From the NCBI GenBank assembly GCA_009700815.1, contig WLLG01000018.1:1-16271 (forward strand): DNA of 16,271 nt. Reading direction: 5' to 3'. Within the stretch, counting starts at the first letter, position 1, and each line of letters starts with the position of its first letter. Made by a program: the position numbers and the translations under genes. Below the pieces are notes generated by a model that was given only the letters and a program-made list of their open reading frames with translations, was not told the origin of the DNA and did not search any database. This document shows, piece by piece, positions 15,043 through 16,271 of this stretch. The DNA comes from Actinomycetota bacterium (GTDB taxonomy: Bacteria > Actinomycetota > Acidimicrobiia > Acidimicrobiales > Microtrichaceae).

Positions 15043-15065
15043 TTCCGATGTGCCTTCGGAAAACG
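15039..15065. promoter_or_regulatory. Perfect 10-bp-arm palindrome, likely TetR operator
   Basis: CGTTTTCCGA (15039-15048) and TCGGAAAACG (15056-15065) are exact reverse complements around a 7-nt centre, giving a 27-bp site that overlaps the putative -10 and the start codon. A third half-site, GTTCCGATGT, lies at 15024-15033 and repeats the TTCCGATGT of 15043-15051. The size and place fit TetR autorepression. Confidence 0.65.
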
Positions 15066-15886
15066 ATGCCCCACCGCAAACGCTGACCCACCAATCAGCC
15101 CCTGATCGCCGCACTCGCAAGCGTGATGCCCGCCGCGACCAGCTTTTGGACCTAGCAGCAGACATCGTCGAGGATGCTGGCGTCGATGGGCTGACCATGG
15201 CAGCACTCGCACAAGCTGCTGATTACGCAACGGCCTCGCTCTATACCTACTTCGACTCAAGAAGCGCTCTGCTCGCAGCCCTACAGCAACGAGCCTTGTT
15301 GCTGCTGCATGACCTTGCTGAAGCGCGTGTGGCACAGTGGCAGGCTGCCCTTCGCATGGCTGAACCCCCGCCTACCGATCAGGTCGCTTCACTGGCATTG
15401 CTCTGGGCCTTTTCGGATCTCTTCTTAGCTGCCCCACAGACTCATCCCCGCGAGTTTCGGTTGCAACAGCAGATGCTGATCAACGCTGGAGCAGAGACCA
15501 CAGCAGATGCTGCTGAAGTAGTCCCAGCGGCCATGCTCGTTCTAGATGTTCCCCGGCGGCTACTCGAAGCGGCAACTGACACCGCTGCGCTGCAGACTCA
15601 GCCCTTCACTGCCAACCCGCTCGAAGAGTTGCTAGAAGGATCCCTAGTACGAACCTTCGCCTGGGTGCTCGGGCTCAACGGGGCGCTCATGGCCGACGGG
15701 CTGAGCACGGGACTTCCAACCACTGGCGCAGCCCTAGGAGAAGTGCTGACTCAGGGCCTGCTTCAGGGCTGGGGCGCATCCCCAAAGGACTCGGCTATTG
15801 CTCGCTCACTGGCCCAGTCACTAGGCCAATCGCCGGCTCGATCACTGCGCCAATCGCAGGCTCAATCACTGGGTGAGCAGGCATGA
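15050..15886 (+). CDS. TetR/AcrR family transcriptional regulator
   Basis: This is a ligand-responsive DNA-binding repressor. With the GTG at 15050 it has 278 aa. The N-terminal tetR helix-turn-helix spans about residues 28-75: RRDQLLDLAADIVEDAG, then LTMAALAQAADYATASLYTYF with the usual Y-x-Y-F end. A basic run (RRTRKRDARR, about 20-29) precedes it. Residues about 80-250 form the helical ligand/dimer domain, with LALLWAFSDLFLAAP similar to the C-terminal domains of many actinobacterial TetR proteins. The tail (about 251-274) is three 8-residue repeats of the x-x-S-x-A-x-S-L kind, unusual for the family. A perfect palindrome covers the start region, pointing to autoregulation. The stop overlaps the next ATG (ATGA), so the hydroxylase is probably co-expressed and under its control. 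A longer start (TTG at 15014) is possible. Confidence 0.88.
   Translation: MPSENDAPPQTLTHQSAPDRRTRKRDARRDQLLDLAADIVEDAGVDGLTMAALAQAADYATASLYTYFDSRSALLAALQQRALLLLHDLAEARVAQWQAALRMAEPPPTDQVASLALLWAFSDLFLAAPQTHPREFRLQQQMLINAGAETTADAAEVVPAAMLVLDVPRRLLEAATDTAALQTQPFTANPLEELLEGSLVRTFAWVLGLNGALMADGLSTGLPTTGAALGEVLTQGLLQGWGASPKDSAIARSLAQSLGQSPARSLRQSQAQSLGEQA
15800..15871 (+). repeat. Three 24-bp units at the tetR 3' end
   Basis: Units at 15824-15847 and 15848-15871 match at all but four positions; 15800-15823 is a degenerate copy (about 14 of 24). In frame they encode ARSLAQSL, GQSPARSL and RQSQAQSL, a polar amphipathic tail just before the stop. Confidence 0.75.
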
Positions 15887-16271
15887 CCATCCTGCTTACT
15901 CTTCTGATTGCCGCAGCAGCATTCCTGCTGGGTGCGTTCTTGTGGAGTTTTGCCGAATACCTGTTGCACCGTTTTGCCATGCATGAACTCAAAGGCAAGG
16001 GCCTCATGAGCAACCAGCACCTTGAGCATCATGTGCGTTCCACCTGGTCATTCTCGGTGACTCATATTCTGAGCTGGATCGGCATGCTGCTTGTTGGCGC
16101 CCTAGTTTGGATGCCGCTGGGTTGGATTGCAGTTGGTCCCGTCGCGGGAATCGCCTTGGCCTTGGGCTGGGCCTGCGGATACTTCTTCTATGAGTATCAA
16201 CATGCCGTGGCTCATCGCCGAGCGCCCAAAAATCGCTACCAGCGTTGGGTCCGACAGAATCATTTCCAGCA
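15883..16271 (+). CDS. Fatty acid hydroxylase / sterol desaturase family protein, 3' end cut off
   Basis: This is an integral-membrane di-iron oxygenase of the fatty acid hydroxylase superfamily, which hydroxylates or desaturates lipids, sterols or carotenoids. The frame opens at ATG 15883, overlapping the tetR stop by 4 bp, with GGTGAG upstream, and runs off the window after 129 codons. A first membrane segment (about 3-22) leads to F-A-E-Y-L-L-H-R-F-A-M-H, then N-Q-H-L-E-H-H, two further hydrophobic segments (about 60-100), and E-Y-Q-H-A-V-A-H. This is the His-rich spacing that holds the di-iron centre, with at least eight His visible. The remaining His box (the frame is at N-H-F-Q) should lie just beyond. 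The family call is good; whether the substrate is a fatty acid or a carotenoid is not decided. Confidence 0.85.
   Translation, partial: MTILLTLLIAAAAFLLGAFLWSFAEYLLHRFAMHELKGKGLMSNQHLEHHVRSTWSFSVTHILSWIGMLLVGALVWMPLGWIAVGPVAGIALALGWACGYFFYEYQHAVAHRRAPKNRYQRWVRQNHFQ

Noticed and set aside
15007..15105. 32-codon ORF beginning ATG at 15007, loosely spaced from a GGAG
   Set aside because: It overlaps the tetR promoter, operator and 5' coding region in another frame and has no recognisable protein pattern.

Overview
The window looks like chromosomal DNA of an actinobacterium (Actinomycetota), perhaps an aquatic lineage. I infer this from the moderately high GC, the frequent GTG starts, two starts with no Shine-Dalgarno that sit about 6-7 nt behind a -10-like box (leaderless style), a lipoprotein with a twin-arginine-like signal and a Ser/Thr-rich linker, a short group-2-type sigma factor, and a TetR regulator and phosphotransferase typical of actinobacterial lipid loci. 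No 16S or other taxonomic marker is present, so the assignment is an inference. I see no tRNA, rRNA, insertion sequence, prophage or CRISPR array.

Layout. 1-1572 (+) is the 3' part of a SulP/STAS anion transporter. It converges on a large secreted subtilisin-type (S8) protease with four C-terminal FnIII-like repeats (1599-4265, -). Next is an MFS transporter (4451-5800, -), divergent from a solute-binding lipoprotein of the branched-chain amino acid family (5893-7260, +); the short gap between them holds a palindrome. A perfect 13-bp hairpin (7307-7335) separates the lipoprotein from a two-gene operon: a Mre11/SbcD-like (YhaO-type) nuclease (7333-8721) and a Rad50/SbcC-like (YhaN-type) coiled-coil ATPase with a membrane hairpin in its middle (8718-11645). 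After a 256-bp regulatory gap comes a sigma-70 factor (11902-12840), followed by two hairpins. The right end is a compact + strand series: an APH-type phosphotransferase fused to a DUF6285-like domain (12959-14437), a VOC/glyoxalase-fold enzyme (14448-14972), a TetR regulator with a clear palindromic operator at its own start (15050-15886), and the beginning of a fatty-acid/sterol hydroxylase (15883 to window end).

How the genes may work together. The nuclease and ATPase overlap by 4 bp and should form one DNA-end-processing complex, possibly membrane-attached. The phosphotransferase, VOC enzyme, TetR factor and hydroxylase are tightly packed and probably share a lipid or hydrophobic-metabolite theme, with TetR controlling itself and the hydroxylase. 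The lipoprotein has no ABC permease or ATPase beside it, so it is either an orphan receptor or works with a distant transporter.

The most unusual thread is structural. Short in-frame tandem duplications (15, 15, 15 and 24 bp units) sit at gene 3' ends or domain linkers in three separate places, including one that triplicates the protease stop codon. The other notable points are the hairpin that swallows the nuclease start codon, the 16-bp hairpin behind the sigma gene, and the self-overlapping promoter/operator of tetR. I did not find a convincing wholly new multi-gene system; the leads are these architectures.
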